Shown here in pieces: positions 1-12,247 of a DNA stretch of 64,000 nucleotides. Origin of the DNA: Luidia sarsii (Eukaryota; Echinodermata; Asteroidea; Paxillosida; Luidiidae); the NCBI GenBank assembly GCA_949987565.1, contig OX465121.1, positions 4,842,956-4,906,955 on the forward strand. The letters run 5' to 3'. The number at the start of each line of letters is the position of its first letter. The stretch's first letter is position 1. The notes beneath the pieces were generated by a model. It was not told where the DNA came from. It worked only from the letters and a program-made list of their open reading frames with translations, and did no database searches. A program made the translations under genes and the position numbers.

Positions 1-336
1 GGTCTTGGGCATTGAGGTCTCGGTCTTGGGCATTGAGGTCTCAGTCTTGGGCATTGAGGTCTGGGTCTTGGGCATTGAGGTCTCGGTCTCGGGCATTGAG
101 GTCTGAGTCTTGGGCATTGAGGTCTGGGTCTTGGGCATTGGGGTCTCGGTCTTGGGCATTGAGGTCTCGGTCTTGGGCATTGAGGTCTCTGTCTTGGGCA
201 TTGAGGTCTCTGTCTTGGGCATTGAGGTCTCGGTCTTGGGCATTGAGGTCTCTGTCTTGGCATTGAGGTCTCGGTCTTGGGCATTAAGGTATGGGTCTTG
301 TGCATTGAGGTCTCGGTCTTGGGCACTTAGGTCTTG
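1..336. repeat. 21-bp minisatellite at window edge
   Basis: About 16 tandem copies of a 21-bp unit built on ggtcttgggcattgaggt, with third-position-like changes (ctc, ctg, ctt). The array is already running at base 1, so its left boundary is outside the window. Because 21 is a multiple of three, all frames stay open and give repetitive peptides such as SWALRSR. I read these as a by-product of the repeat rather than a gene. The last copies (about 280-336) are diverged. Confidence 0.9.
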
Positions 337-1889
337 ATCTCGGTATTTAATACAGACGCCGGTTTCTCTGACACAACAATTAGAGTCTTCAAGGAGACAA
401 ACATTTTTATTGTTTAGGAGAATTAGTTTATTTTTTGATCTTCTTTATCTCCAACATCATCTAATAGTCCGTTTAATATTAATATTACAACATATAATTT
501 AATTAAAATATTCGATATCATTTTTTTTCGCTTCCCCTTTAGAAGGTAGTGTAGGCTACGCTACGAGTCCATCTTGATATTACTTTGTACATCGGACTGG
601 ACAGGATTACTTAGGAGCTCTTTGGCTAAACGGATCGATCTCATTGAGGGGTAAACGCGGCAGCCATCTTTGCCCGCACTAGAGCGCATGCGCATCCGCG
701 ACAGACTGGCGCCATCGTCTGGACTCGGAACGCACCCGTTGCACGTGGGTGCGGCACGGTCGTCAGGACACCAGACAAAGCAGGCTCCTGCGTTTGGACG
801 GGCTATCATTTATCATTAAGAATTTTCATTAACATTACTATCATTTAGGATGAATAACAATTTTTTTTTGTCGAACAATTTCATTACATGAATCTACTTA
901 AATTTCTTAGTACAGACTACGGACTACTGGATTTTTTTTGCTTGTACGTTATCGTCTACGTGTGATGCTACAGTACAGTGGGGTGGTAGCCTGGAACATA
1001 CCACTCTGGCCTAGGGGTGATGTCTACATTTTCAACGGAGGGATGGTTGTTCCAGGCTAATCGGTAAATTCAGCTTCTGAAAGGAAAAGACAATCATCAC
1101 CAAAGGACCCCTCCAAGCTCAACGAGGGAACCGAGTCTCGCTCACTATGCCGATTAATCTTTTGTTCTTGTATTTATTCACTGGTAACCCCTTCACTGGT
1201 AACGCCAATGATCAGCTCTCGTAAAAAAAACTCACCCTCCTAAACCCCCACCTACTCCCCCCCCCCTCTTCGGCAGAAGATCAACGTGGCAGCCGCCCGC
1301 CAATTGGACGGCTGCCAATAGTTCGGCGGGTCCATTCGCAAGGAGGGGGGTGTGTGTTCAACTCAGGGCTGAGAACCAATCCCCACTCCCCATCCCTGCG
1401 ACCTCGTGACCCCCGGTGAGCCGCTTCAGAAACTGAACCAGTAAATTTTGTCCTAATCTAGTAACCAAAAAAAAAAGTCCACTACCGTTCTACAATAATA
1501 ATCGTGGAAGAACTGTATATATATTATATAAAAATGTACAGTGGCGTCTAAGTGGTAAAAAAAAACCGAGGAAGAGGAAAAACGAAAGAACCAGACGGAA
1601 AGCGGACAGTCTCGCTCTTAGCTAAGTGCAGGACGAGGAAGATTTCCATTGAGTAAACAAAAATTGATTAAGATGTCAAGAGTGTGTACAAAGGTGGGTT
1701 AAGGCACGGTGATTCAAGTCAAGAGTCGTCTCCGTTTTCTCCTAATGCATAGGACCACAGCGCATGACGTATACCAACGGTGGATATGTCAAAACCGAAG
1801 TGTGAAATTAACACCGCGTGGGGTTAACGCTAACACCAACTCGGGACTGGCACGCACTGCGTGGTGTCGGTTTTGACTTTTTTTTATCA
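337..1889. other. 3' flanking DNA, no gene recognised
   Basis: Unique-looking, partly AT-rich sequence downstream of the RBM24-like gene. It contains homopolymer runs, for example A or C runs near 1227-1266 and 1467-1477. The only feature of note is the YY1/NRF1-like pair listed separately. A minus-strand open frame at 561-809 (82 codons) shows no recognisable domain. Confidence 0.5.
660..694. promoter_or_regulatory. Adjacent YY1-like and NRF1-like sites
   Basis: GCAGCCATCTTTG at 660-672 resembles the reverse complement of a YY1 site. The palindrome GCGCATGCGCA at 684-694 fits the NRF1 consensus. The two sites are 11 bp apart in a locally GC- and CpG-rich stretch. Such pairs are typical of housekeeping promoters, so this could be a promoter of a neighbouring gene off the left edge. 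No exon is visible to confirm that. Confidence 0.3.
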
Positions 1890-2290
1890 TTATGTGGTTT
1901 CAACACAATACCACATAATGACCACAGTAAAATCACGTGGTATCAACTAAACACCAAAATGGTATCATCTTGAAACCACAAGGTATCAACTTAAAATCAC
2001 GTGGTATCAACTTAAAATCACGTGGTATCAACTTAAAATCATGTGGTATCAGGTGAAACCATGTGATGTCAAGCTAAATCCATGCACGTGGCATTAACTT
2101 GATACCACGTGGAGTCAGCTTACAAAACACGTGGCATTAGCCAAAGGTCGTGAAGACAACGAGGCATCAACATAGCACCACGAGGTATGAATATGGAACC
2201 GGAAGTTATTAGTTAATACACCGCACGATATCCTCAACTCATAGCCCCTGCAGTATCAACTAAAACCACGTGGCCGGAACATCACAGCAC
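1890..2290. repeat. Degenerate ~21-bp tandem array rich in CACGTG
   Basis: A run of imperfect units built around cacgtggtatcaacttaaaa. CACGTG palindromes occur near 1934, 1999, 2019, 2084, 2106, 2128 and 2268, and several more copies differ by one base. Units are best conserved at 1985-2045 and decay outward. This is an old minisatellite that happens to cluster E-box cores. Confidence 0.75.
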
Positions 2291-4598
2291 GTTAATATCA
2301 CTCCGCCAATCCCCCCGGTACGTTAAACATAACTTATTTCAGATGCAGATTTCCCCAATTGCTGTCGGTCACAAAAACATATCCGCAAGATATGCCTTTT
2401 TTTGTCAATAAATAGCATGATATACACTTAGTGAAAAATAAATACATCATATAACTGCGCTGTTTTTTCCTTTTTTTTTTATTTAAAAAAAAAATAAAAA
2501 AATGGCAGCTCCCACTCAAGATGGTGCGTCGAATCACACACAACTTCAGAGATTGGATTGGATTTGGTTTTGCACTTTTTTTTCGAAAGAAAAACCCCAG
2601 TGCAGCAGAGGTGGCCGAACTGGGACTACCGCGCGGTAGTGTTGAAGCAATGGAATAGCTTTTGGCGTGTCAAATTCCGCAGGCTGTATGCCTATTACTG
2701 ACGACGCCACTAAATCTATTATCCTATCCCCCCAACAGATTAACAGAGCGATGTTAAGATTACAGACTGACTACGATCGAAAGAATGAACGCGTTGCATT
2801 CTCATCTCCTGCAAGACATCTGGACGGAAGAACCATTAAGACGTTAATACACACTACGTGAATATTTACGAAAATATGATAAATATTCAAATAGCCTCTC
2901 ATGAATATTCATATTCAAGTGCCAAAGAAATGTAAAAAAAAAATTCCCATTAAATGTACAAAATATTTAAAAACAGAACAATTTGGCAGCAAAATTAATA
3001 GCAAAGGAAAAAATATGCCTGAATTTCTACATCTACGTTTGTCGGCCATAGCCAGCTAATTATAAATATTAATTAACGCTATAACTTATAGCTTAATTAA
3101 ACAAAAAATAACCTACATTAAAAAATGGACGGATTGTTTCTTTTGGGCTTCACACAAAGCATTAAATTCAAAAGAATCTTTTAAATTAATACATTTGGAT
3201 TAAGCTTCATAATCATTTATACACATTGTAAACCTTAAAATGTACTTTTAAAAGAATTTTAATATATAACAACAGTACGAACAATAATAATACAAGATAG
3301 ATTATACCCTTGATATCTTTGTTTTACCTCTATGTAATATATTATTTATAACGTGCGCCTCTAATCCCGCTAGCTAATTGTACAGCACTAACCAATAATC
3401 CCCTCTACGATGTCTTGCCCTCTGACCTACACTGAGCCCAAGATTGTCTACTGAATCTTAGTAATAAAATACTGTCTTTAATGAAATAGTCCGGCATATC
3501 TTTTAACAGTTTTTAGAATTTCTAGTAAACACGATTTTCTTTCTGGGACATCGGATGAATACGCATGCTCAGTAGCTCGGATTGACAGGTAAGTGCACTT
3601 TGGGTATTGGTTATGCATACATTAAAATGATGATGAAAAAAAGAAGAATTTGAATAACAACTGTGACGTAATTCGCAAAAGTAGTGGTCCATAGCTTATA
3701 TTTTGTCTGTTCCCTTCTATTCAGTATAAAAAACCACGTCGTACAGGACCTATCTCCGGTTCCTTCGGCAAAATTAACAAAGACTGGCGATCTTTTAATA
3801 TGCAGACGTGCGCAGCAGACGGAATAGCACTTTTTTTTTTTTGGGGGGGGGCGATTCTGAGCCGGTGCGGGCACGACTGCGCATGCGCACGACCCCGCAA
3901 CTCCACTCCAACAAGAAAGGAACGTTCAGAAAAAAAGGGTTCCCGATCTGTCTCGAGTGCACGTCATCGCTCCCAATACCGCACTGTTTATTTGCCCGTA
4001 CAGATTCAGCAGTTATCTCCTTCGTGTTTCGTTCTTCCTTTCGCCCTGTCAAGAACCCCGTGTTCCCAGTGGCGCGGAATAACACGACACCAGTCCGCAC
4101 AGCAGGCACCAGACTACACCTCGCCCGTGTACAGCCACGATTGGTGAAAACAACAACAAAAACAACAACAACAACAACAAGATGGCTGCACCTATTCAAG
4201 TCCCGCAGGCTACACTCAATACTCAACGAGTCAATTGTCTTTTGTGCGCGGTGAAAACTCACCCTCCGTGGATACATTCTGTTCTCGTTTATCTTCCCAA
4301 GGCACATTTGAATCCTCCCCATCCAACTTTAAAAAACTAAATACTTCTCTTGCATAGATTGGCATACATTAACTCAGCATCTGTGTGTGTGTTTTTAATA
4401 CTCGCAGGTTCATGTCGAAGTCAAAAGCTCGGGCTTTCTGATCTGACGTTGGGAACGACGTTCATTCGAACCTCCGTCTTTGCTTCAGCTGTCATTTGAC
4501 CACCGGTAGAGGGCGTCGTGGATTTTCCGAGAATTAAATCTAAACTACAGGGTCTCCTCGCGACTCTTCCCATTCAAGTGTGCATTAGCTTCTCTCAC
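2291..4598. other. AT-rich 3' flank, no gene recognised
   Basis: Mostly AT-rich DNA, strongest at about 2870-3360, with A and T homopolymers and a T10-G9 junction near 3833-3851. Overlapping frames on both strands at 3795-4322 show no domain, and their mutual overlap argues against coding. The sequence TGCGCATGCGCA at 3878-3889 is a perfect NRF1-type palindrome. A short (CAA)n run lies near 4149-4180. Confidence 0.5.
3878..3889. promoter_or_regulatory. NRF1-type palindrome TGCGCATGCGCA
   Basis: This is an exact 12-bp palindrome matching the NRF1 consensus, flanked by CpG-containing sequence. No transcription unit is visible beside it, so function is unproven. Confidence 0.25.
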
Positions 4599-4604
4599 TT
4601 TATT
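4599..4604 (-). terminator. Candidate poly(A) signal AATAAA for RBM24-like gene
   Basis: On the minus strand this hexamer reads AATAAA, about 1.0 kb downstream of the stop codon at 5605. It is the first canonical hexamer I find downstream of the stop. A second lies near 3987-3992. The sequence after it is only weakly GU-rich, so usage is uncertain. Confidence 0.35.
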
Positions 4605-5604
4605 AAAAAAACAATATTATGTGACCGGCTGCCAGGCTAGGAGCTGGGCGTTCTGGTGGGGTGCTTGGTTCTTACTGTGGTTTAGGCGCTGCCTTGTAGC
4701 CTCTCTGCCATACGTCCGTTTCCAGGCTGAGGTGACGCCCGCCCTCCCGCGGCGAGGTCCTCTAGGGGCCATCGTATAAGTTCCTCGGCCGAGTGTGTGT
4801 GTGTGTGCGCGCGCAGCCGTGACGTCAGCGTGGCCCGGCAGGCAGCGCATAGTAAGTTCATTACAGTTCAAAGTCTGTCGCCGTCTTTGCACATTGCATA
4901 GCACGGGCATTATAGTAAAGCAATACAATAATAGTACCGACTGATTTTTCGTTCTAAGCCCGATTCCACGGAATCCGTATATTAGTGGTGCATTTCTGAC
5001 CGACGGCCGCCATTTTGGTTTTCCGTACGACACTGGTCCTTTCGGAAAGACAGGCTTAGGCTTAGGCTTAGGGCTTTGGCTTTGGCTTTGGTTTCTGTCA
5101 ACCGTCATAAGGCTCACAGCTATCAAAAGAATAACCCTTTGTGGACGGAAGTTTGGAAGGTTCGGAACATTGCAAGCCTGAGCCCTACTCGGTCAACGGA
5201 CGACGTTTCGGGCAGAGCACACACTGCCCGAAACGTCGAGACACCGGCTCTTCCCACAGCCGTACTCGGTATCTCGAAAGAGACGACTTAACACGGTGTC
5301 GCCGGGGAAAACCTTCCACTTTGCTCTCGGACCATGCCAATAACCTTACTGAGCCCTGGCCTAATCTAGAGATTTGTAAAACCAAAACAAAGTGGACTCT
5401 ATTCCGTAATGGGGCTCGTTTGGGTCAACGGCACCAACCGATTCGGTGAGATCGGGCTAAGGCATAAAAATAATAATACTAATTACAAATAATGGACGGT
5501 ATCGACATGCTGCACCTCTCTCCCGGCGTTTTTCCCTTCACCTCTTTCGTATAATAGGCGATGCCATTCGCATAAAAGGCGCGTGCTTGTGCGGTCTGTG
5601 TATA
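4605..5604 (-). other. Presumptive 3' UTR of RBM24-like gene
   Basis: This is the sequence between the stop codon and the first AATAAA on the minus strand. It holds an AU-rich stretch just after the stop (5460-5495), a 15-bp perfect hairpin (5201-5238), a YY1-like GCCGCCATTTTGG at 5006-5018, and short runs of cttagg/ctttgg hexamers at 5045-5095. A (GT)n/(GC)n run is at 4795-4816. RBM24/38 proteins bind U- and AU-rich 3' UTR elements, so autoregulation is conceivable but not shown here. The extent is an inference. Confidence 0.4.
5201..5238. repeat. Perfect 15-bp hairpin with GAAACGTCG core
   Basis: CGACGTTTCGGGCAG at 5201-5215 is exactly complementary to CTGCCCGAAACGTCG at 5224-5238, with an 8-nt loop. 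The arm contains the GAAACGTC core that recurs through the window. It would be transcribed in the presumptive 3' UTR. Confidence 0.8.
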
Positions 5605-5935
5605 CTACATCCGATCGCACACCGGCTGGGCAGTCTGGGCCGTCGGGTACTGGGCCTGGTAGATGTTGGCCGTGCTGACTGGCAGGGCGGCCGGTTGGAT
5701 GGACGGCTGCTGGCCCGTCTGAGGCACCGGGTACTGGAAGGTGGTGCTAGTCGGCGAGGGCGGTACGTAAGCGCCCTGGCCTGCGGCGTAGGTGTACGGG
5801 TCCACGCCGGCCGTGTTCAGGTGCTGGTGGTAGGCATAGGCGGCGCTGTAGTCCAGATAGCCCTGGTTTTGGTGCTGGTAGGCGACGGACGGATGTGCCA
5901 CATAGTACTGCGGATAGATGTACTGGGTAGCTAAC
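5605..5935 (-). CDS. RBM24: RBM24/RBM38-like protein, last coding exon (C-terminal 109 residues)
   Basis: This is the terminal coding exon of an RBM24/RBM38 (SEB-4/SUP-12) family RNA-binding protein. The family regulates alternative splicing and mRNA stability, for example in muscle. The exon starts at 5935 after a good acceptor (pyrimidine-rich stretch ending ttctgtacag). The first base completes a split glycine codon, then 109 codons run to TAG at 5605-5607. The peptide is Tyr/Gln/Pro/Ala-rich (about 15 Tyr and 16 Gln). It begins LATQYIYPQYYVAHPSV, matching the vertebrate segment around the YIYP motif, and ends CDRM, like the conserved PDRMQ terminus. The RRM is not here; it must lie upstream (to the right). 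The upstream in-frame ATG at 5992-5994 lies in the intron and is not the start. Vertebrates have two paralogues, so whether this is RBM24 or RBM38 is not resolved. A single invertebrate orthologue is likely. Confidence 0.87.
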
Positions 5936-6059
5936 CTGTACAGAACAATACAAATAAAAAGAAACCAATAATAATGAGATTTGAAGGCTTCCATGATGGG
6001 AATAGAAGCTTTGCGGTGACAACATGTGAAATTCTCTCTTTGTGAGTATCATTATGCCT

Positions 6060-6118
6060 GGTTCTGAAAAGAACCGGAGGAACTCGACGTTTCGAACAGC
6101 ACATTCAGCTCATCTTCA
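6060..6118 (-). repeat. Histone-type stem-loop plus GAAACGTC element
   Basis: On the minus strand GGTTCTTTTCAGAACC (6060-6075) forms a 6-bp stem with a TTTC loop. This is the architecture of the replication-dependent histone 3' stem-loop with one compensatory base-pair change. It is preceded on that strand by TTCGAAACGTCGAG. The same order occurs in the right arm of the 43.6-kb inverted repeat. It sits about 125 nt upstream of the last-exon acceptor. No histone gene is nearby. Confidence 0.6.
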
Positions 6119-6719
6119 GGAAACCAATACTGAACAAGAAGAAGAAGAAATTGAAGTGGAGGCACAGCCCTCATGAACCCCGACAACCAGCGAACAGCGA
6201 GAGCTTTGAAGCTTCCGTGGCCACGGGAAATGGCCTGTAACTCCCCTCAATCACACTCCAGTGAAAGAAGAAAAGCAACGACTGTGTATCAAGTGAGGAA
6301 GTGCCATCGCTCTCCGATCATTCCCGCGCACCATGCCCCAGCATAGAGAACGTGACCGCATAATACAAGTCTAGAGATTGTTGAGTTTTGAACATGTTTT
6401 CGAAAAACAATTTACAATGGGCTCACGTCACGGGTGGAAAAAAAAGGGACCACAAGAATAGCTAACATTATAACATGCGACTATGTTCTTGGTGGGGGAT
6501 ATTCATAATTCATAATATAGAAAAAGGGAAACAGTTAGGACAGGGAAACGAGGCCAATGATGGTATAGCATTGTTCACAGCTAGATCATGGAGATTAGAT
6601 GGAGGTTATAATATGCGCATGCACGCATTGTCGGCTGGTCTCTTTTCCAGCCGCTTCGCTTTCCGGTCGAGACCCAAACCCTTGCACTGCATGCACTTTC
6701 TGCCATCGCTGGCTCCGTC
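6119..6719. other. Intronic DNA, nothing recognised
   Basis: Unique-looking intronic sequence of ordinary composition. No exon, domain or repeat family was recognised. Confidence 0.5.
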
Positions 6720-6958
6720 TAGCCTATTTCTCCCTCTCCTTCTCTTCCTCTCTCTCCCTCTACCAGCCTCTATCTCCCGCATCGCCATCTCTCTACCCCT
6801 CTCTTTTCCTCTCCCGTTTGCTCTTCCTCTCTACCTCTCTCTCCCCCTCTCTCTGCTTTCCTCTCTCCCCTCTTCTTCTCTTTTCCTCTCCCCTTTGCTC
6901 TTCCTCTCGACCAATCTCTCTCTCCCCTCTCTACTTTCCCTCTCCCTTTCTGCCCGCC
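6720..6958. repeat. CT-rich tract
   Basis: Interrupted (CT)n/(CCTCT)n on the plus strand, so GA-rich in the RBM24-like pre-mRNA. Overlapping plus-strand frames rich in Ser, Leu and Pro come from the tract and are not coding. Confidence 0.85.
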
Positions 6959-7343
6959 GCGGTCCATTTCCAGCCCCCCCCAAAAAAAAGCAACAGGTCT
7001 CCAGCACGACAGCACGCACTCTCAAGCACGGCATAAGTTGGGGCGCGGCTCCGTTCCGCCGCGAGGGGAGAAGGGGTGGGAGGGGGAGGGGAGGGGAGGG
7101 TGATTTAAGAGCGCAGCTGGAGTCGCTGACGTCTATTAAACACAGAACTGTCGGTAACCCTCCCAACAATGATAATATCAATAATAACAATCATGTTATT
7201 TGGCAAGGTATGACATTCCCCTTCCAATTCCAGTCCAACTCCGGGCTTGTCACCGAGTTGCTCAAAGCTGACCAGCCTCATTGAAAAAAATAATCCAAGA
7301 CCGAGCGCAGAAAAAAACACCATAACGAAAACACGTGGATGTT

Positions 7344-7893
<550 letters not shown>

Positions 7894-10800
7894 ATAGAGT
7901 GTGGGTGTGTTAGAGGACAACCCGGACCACCATTTTCAGTCCTCGACAACAAGACCCGACATCCCCCAACTCAACCCCCTCCCCCTTCAACCGCCCTTCC
8001 GGCGTACACACTCACCCCCAAGGGCCCAGTAAATCACTCTCAATGTCCTCAACAAATGATCCAGTGGAGACCCCCACTGCGACTGAGGGCTGAGGTCCTC
8101 CTTATACCCCCCGCAAATGTCGGTGTTTTTTTTCGACATCACGGGCCAAGTCGTAGTCTGATATCATACTACGGCCCAACACGGAAACACCCAACCGTCG
8201 GGCACCGGCCTCTCTCCTGAACATAACACGTCACTCCTTACGGTATTTTTTGTTGTTGCCAGATCACGCCGGTCTTCTTGTACAGATTGAGGATTCAGTC
8301 ATTGATTTGACAGGAAGGGGCGGTGTTTTTGTTGTTTTGTATACAGCCCGAGGTGGCTTGGAGTTGGAGCAGCAATTTCTGCCACTCTTTCACCTTCCAT
8401 AGCACCTCGGTTCGTCCGTCACAATCGGCACATGCTTGTTTTTGTTCATAGCGAAGAACGGAAAGGCCCAAAACATATCTGACGATAACGATGCTCGACA
8501 GCAGGAGACAAGGAGACAAACGAGGACGACACGCTGTCTCATGAAAACCACCGAGTGATTTATAAGAGATGACCTCCTGTAGTGTGACTCTTGGAAGAAA
8601 TATAAAGGCCCTATTCAACATTGGTAAAAGTCAAACGATTGCCACAGTCTGTGTGTTAAACCATGGTTAAACCATTAAACATTCCCAAAAGGAAATCACG
8701 CGAAGGTTTTAGCTCGAATGGTAATCTGAGAAAGTAGAAAAAGGCAAGAAATAAACGAGTAATAAACTATTTGTCGATGTTTGAGTGAAGATTGCCCGAG
8801 AAGTACAGCACCCCAGACCGTAATATTTCAACATGAGGATTCTATCATGACCATCTACAAACTGTGTAAATCAGAAGGAAATCTGTGGACATGGATGTTT
8901 TCCGATCTTCCTGATGTTGTATTGGGCCTTTAACTAAGCAAGCACGGCAATGGGGTTCTTGTTAAATGCCACTGCTGTTATACGAGCAGCGCTGACAATA
9001 ACGGTGGCTTCAGTTGACACCTCACAAATTCCAAAGAGTGGCACTCGAGCTGCAACATGTTTATCAAAACAGAGTAAACAATAGCGAGCAAGAGGCAGTA
9101 TTTTGGCATACCAAATCTCCAATATCCATAGAACATTCAGCTGGGATGCAATAAGTGCACGTGAGGTTTTTTTTTTCATACAGTTTTCATTTTCACGCAA
9201 TGACGCAGTGTAAATAACTGAAGTGACGCGGAAGATTTCTCTCAGTTTCTGACATTCTGTAAACCTCTCTACTTACATCGTTTCCCTCGAGCGTATTTCG
9301 GGATTTGGTTATCTAGTTCGGTGACCACATTTCATCTATTCCCTCTTAAATTGAATGGTTTGGCTGATATCAAGGGTCTCCGGTGTTGGCCGTGACGGTG
9401 GTCGGGGGCGAGGACAAACCGGTGGCAGTGATACTTTTCATGGTAATCCGCCATGAGGTCGGGCAGGGTTATGAAGGTTTGTTTGAGATGTTTTTTTCTC
9501 CATCGGAAGGACAAGAGCTCATCAAACCCAACCGTAAAAACGCATCGGGCAAGCATCAGGCCAGAAAATAAACAGACTGCAAATCAACAGGCCGGTAGGT
9601 AAGCAACCGTCCCATTCCGACGGGCTTGGCCAAGCAACAAAAGGTCTTTGAGTTGGAGTGAGGTTGCCAACAAGAAAAAGAGGATCGATGTAAAGGCTCT
9701 AGTTTTGCTCCCCTCCTTTCGCTATTCATTTCAAAGCAAGTTTCCACGAACATAAAAAAACCGCCAACGACCACGAGTCGGGGGGCACAGAGCGTTCGGG
9801 GCTAATGTCCTGGAAACGATCTGCCTCAATCTCGACACATTCTATTAGGCGGGCGGTGAGTCCGAAGAGACCCCGAAAAAACCCACCAGGGAGAGAAGGG
9901 ATTGGATGTGGACGGAGCTGACAGAAATACAGTCGGCTAATAGAGACAGCACCTCGGGGACTCGAGCCCCATAAACCAAGGCCCCCAAATCAACATGCAA
10001 GAATGCGGCTACCACTCGTCGTCATATTTCTCGCGGTATCGATTGCCAGCGCCATAACTTATATCGACGACGAAACATGACTTTTTATTTTTCTCAAATC
10101 CTGGCATTTTAAAGTGGTTTTTTTTTGTTTATAACTATTTTTTTCTAGTGAATAATTCGACCAAAGTAAATGGATACGGTGTGGTTAATCTCGAAGGAAT
10201 TCCCAGCCAGCGTGAGGGGAAAAAAATGGTCGAACCAGCCCTGAAGTAACTCGAAACCGCGGACTATGTCGTTTTTTTCGGTCATGGACATTAATTACAA
10301 TTCAATGTCACTTTCGGATGGGAAGAGTTAGGCTTGGACATTGAACTGCATTTCTTGGATACAGATCAGAAAATAAAGTGACGCTTCACTCACATAGTAA
10401 AGCCCACCGTTTAAAAAAATGGGGAAAAACAGCGACGTCTGAATGTAACTGGATTGGCCGATCTCATACCGATCAGCTGCTTCTTCAAAATTTGCTGAAG
10501 CACAAAACGTCAGGATTCGTAGGCTCACTTTGCCAACCCAAACTCCACGACTGTTTCATGCTGAGTAAAAGAAGAATGGAATACAAGTGCAAAGTAATTG
10601 ACGTCGCATCGCGGTGCGGTTCAGTATTTCTGAAGGCTGGATTTTGAGATTTCTCAATGGTCTGCTAGCGACTTGATCGAGGGTAGGCTATACCGTGAAG
10701 GACGGACGGGCCTGGGGAAGAGAAGAGGGCGATAGGAACGGGAAAGCACAAGAATAATGGATCCAGTATTTACCGGATCGGGATCGTCCGAGGGCGAGCG

Positions 10801-11430
10801 CGGGAGAGCGTTGCCTCCCCCTGGCAACGTGTTTCCACCCTCTCTCTCCAGGGAAGAAGAAGAAGAAGAAAAAAAAACAGAAAAAAACGCAAACACTTTG
10901 GGCAAAGTGTGCCCCACAAACAGCGGCGTCACGTTCGACAAGGCCGTACAATGTACGGGCTTGCTTGTGTACCAACTACCATTACCGACGACGACAACAC
11001 CCATTGTGAATTGTGCACTTCGTTACAGAGATCTTTTTTACTCAATCAGGACGGGCAAACAGACGTACACGGATGTTGTTTGTGCGCTATGTACACGAAG
11101 GCAGCGTTTCTTCTGCACTTCTGCGACAGGCCAGTTTAAATATAGCCCCGCCTTGTACGTAATTCTACGAGAGTCTCTCTTTACTTTTCTCAGTGGTGTC
11201 TTGATAAACAGACGCATTGTGTAACTGTAGTTCTGGATGCCTTTACAAAAAATGGTTTGCCATCGAGAAAGGTCCAGCTTAGACGATAGTCTGGATAGGG
11301 GTCATGATCACAGGCCCTAATCATAATAAGTATTATTATGTATCGGCAACTTTTGAACCACATGTGTTGAAAGCTTCAAATAAGTATGTGAATCTATATC
11401 ATTTTATATCACCAATTCTCTCGTAGGTAT
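7894..11430. other. Intronic DNA, no recognisable gene
   Basis: Ordinary-composition intronic sequence. It contains small open frames on both strands (for example 8295-8621, 8934-9200 and 10757-11224, the last 155 codons) but none shows a domain, biased codon use or flanking splice signals. A short (GAA)n run lies at 10852-10870. Confidence 0.5.
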
Positions 11431-11672
11431 ACTTGTGTTGGTTTGTGCACAAACCTACGAGCTGTTAATTTTGTGCACAATCGTATATGAGCTTCATATT
11501 TTGTTCACAAACCCATGGGCTGTTCATTTACGTACAGACTTACGGGGATTCATCAGTGCATAAACGTGTGAGCTGCCCTACTGTGCACGAAGTATATGGG
11601 ATGGTCGTTTGTGCACAAAGCAATGGGCCGTGGGCAAATTGCATACAAACCTATAATTATACGAGCCTAGTA
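11431..11672. repeat. Degenerate ~30-bp tandem repeat with GTGCAC core
   Basis: About eight diverged units built on ttgtgcacaaacctatgagc, spaced roughly 27-31 bp. They include the palindromic GTGCAC near 11443, 11471, 11583 and 11612. Units differ at many positions, so the array is old. Confidence 0.65.
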
Positions 11673-12195
11673 TTAGCTAGTTCTGGTTCCTACCGAAGGG
11701 GAGGGGGTTGGTAGTTTTGGCGGGTACTCTACCAGCCTGCTAGAAAGCCACGCCCCCTAAACTAGGAGCCACGTCTTTCCCCGCCCACTTCCCTCCCTCA
11801 AGGAGAAATAACAAAAACCCACTCCTGGCACTAATAGGCCCTAGTGTGAAGAAAGAGTTAATAATGGCTGAAAAAAACCCAACTCCAACCGAACCACTTG
11901 TCAATTTGCATTGGTTATTACACACTCAACTCGACTGCGGATAAAAAGAAAAAAAAATTCAGAAGGGACATGGCTCGTGTGAAGTTTGCCGCCGTCAGAG
12001 AGTGATACAAATTACAAAGGCGGGTCGATTAGCGAGGTGTCAATGGGCGGCCATTTTTTTTATTATATTTTTATTATTTATTTTTTTTGGTGGGGGTTGC
12101 AAACTTCCAGGCCCGACAATGGTGAGTGTTGCCGGTGTCTAATCACTTTCCGACCGCCAACAAATTGTCGGCTTGTTTATCGCCACCTCAATCGA

Positions 12196-12247
12196 GGTGG
12201 GGGAGGGGAGGGGGAGGGGGAGGGGAGGGGAGGGGGGAGGGGGAGAC
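12196..12247. repeat. G-rich (GGGGA)n tract
   Basis: Repeated GGGGGAGGGG-type runs on the plus strand with at least eight G tracts, a strong potential G-quadruplex. The transcribed pre-mRNA would carry the C-rich complement. Confidence 0.7.

Noticed and set aside
3795..4322. 175-codon minus-strand frame and overlapping plus-strand frames
   Set aside because: They overlap each other in opposite directions, contain homopolymer-derived segments and show no family resemblance.
5045..5095. Interstitial telomere repeat (cttagg/ttaggc-like)
   Set aside because: Only three cttagg units, then ctttgg units. Too short and impure. The same applies to the CCCCTA patch at 50690-50714.
5587..5934. Plus-strand 115-codon frame over the RBM24-like last exon
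   Set aside because: It is antisense to the exon supported by family homology, splice site and terminal motif.
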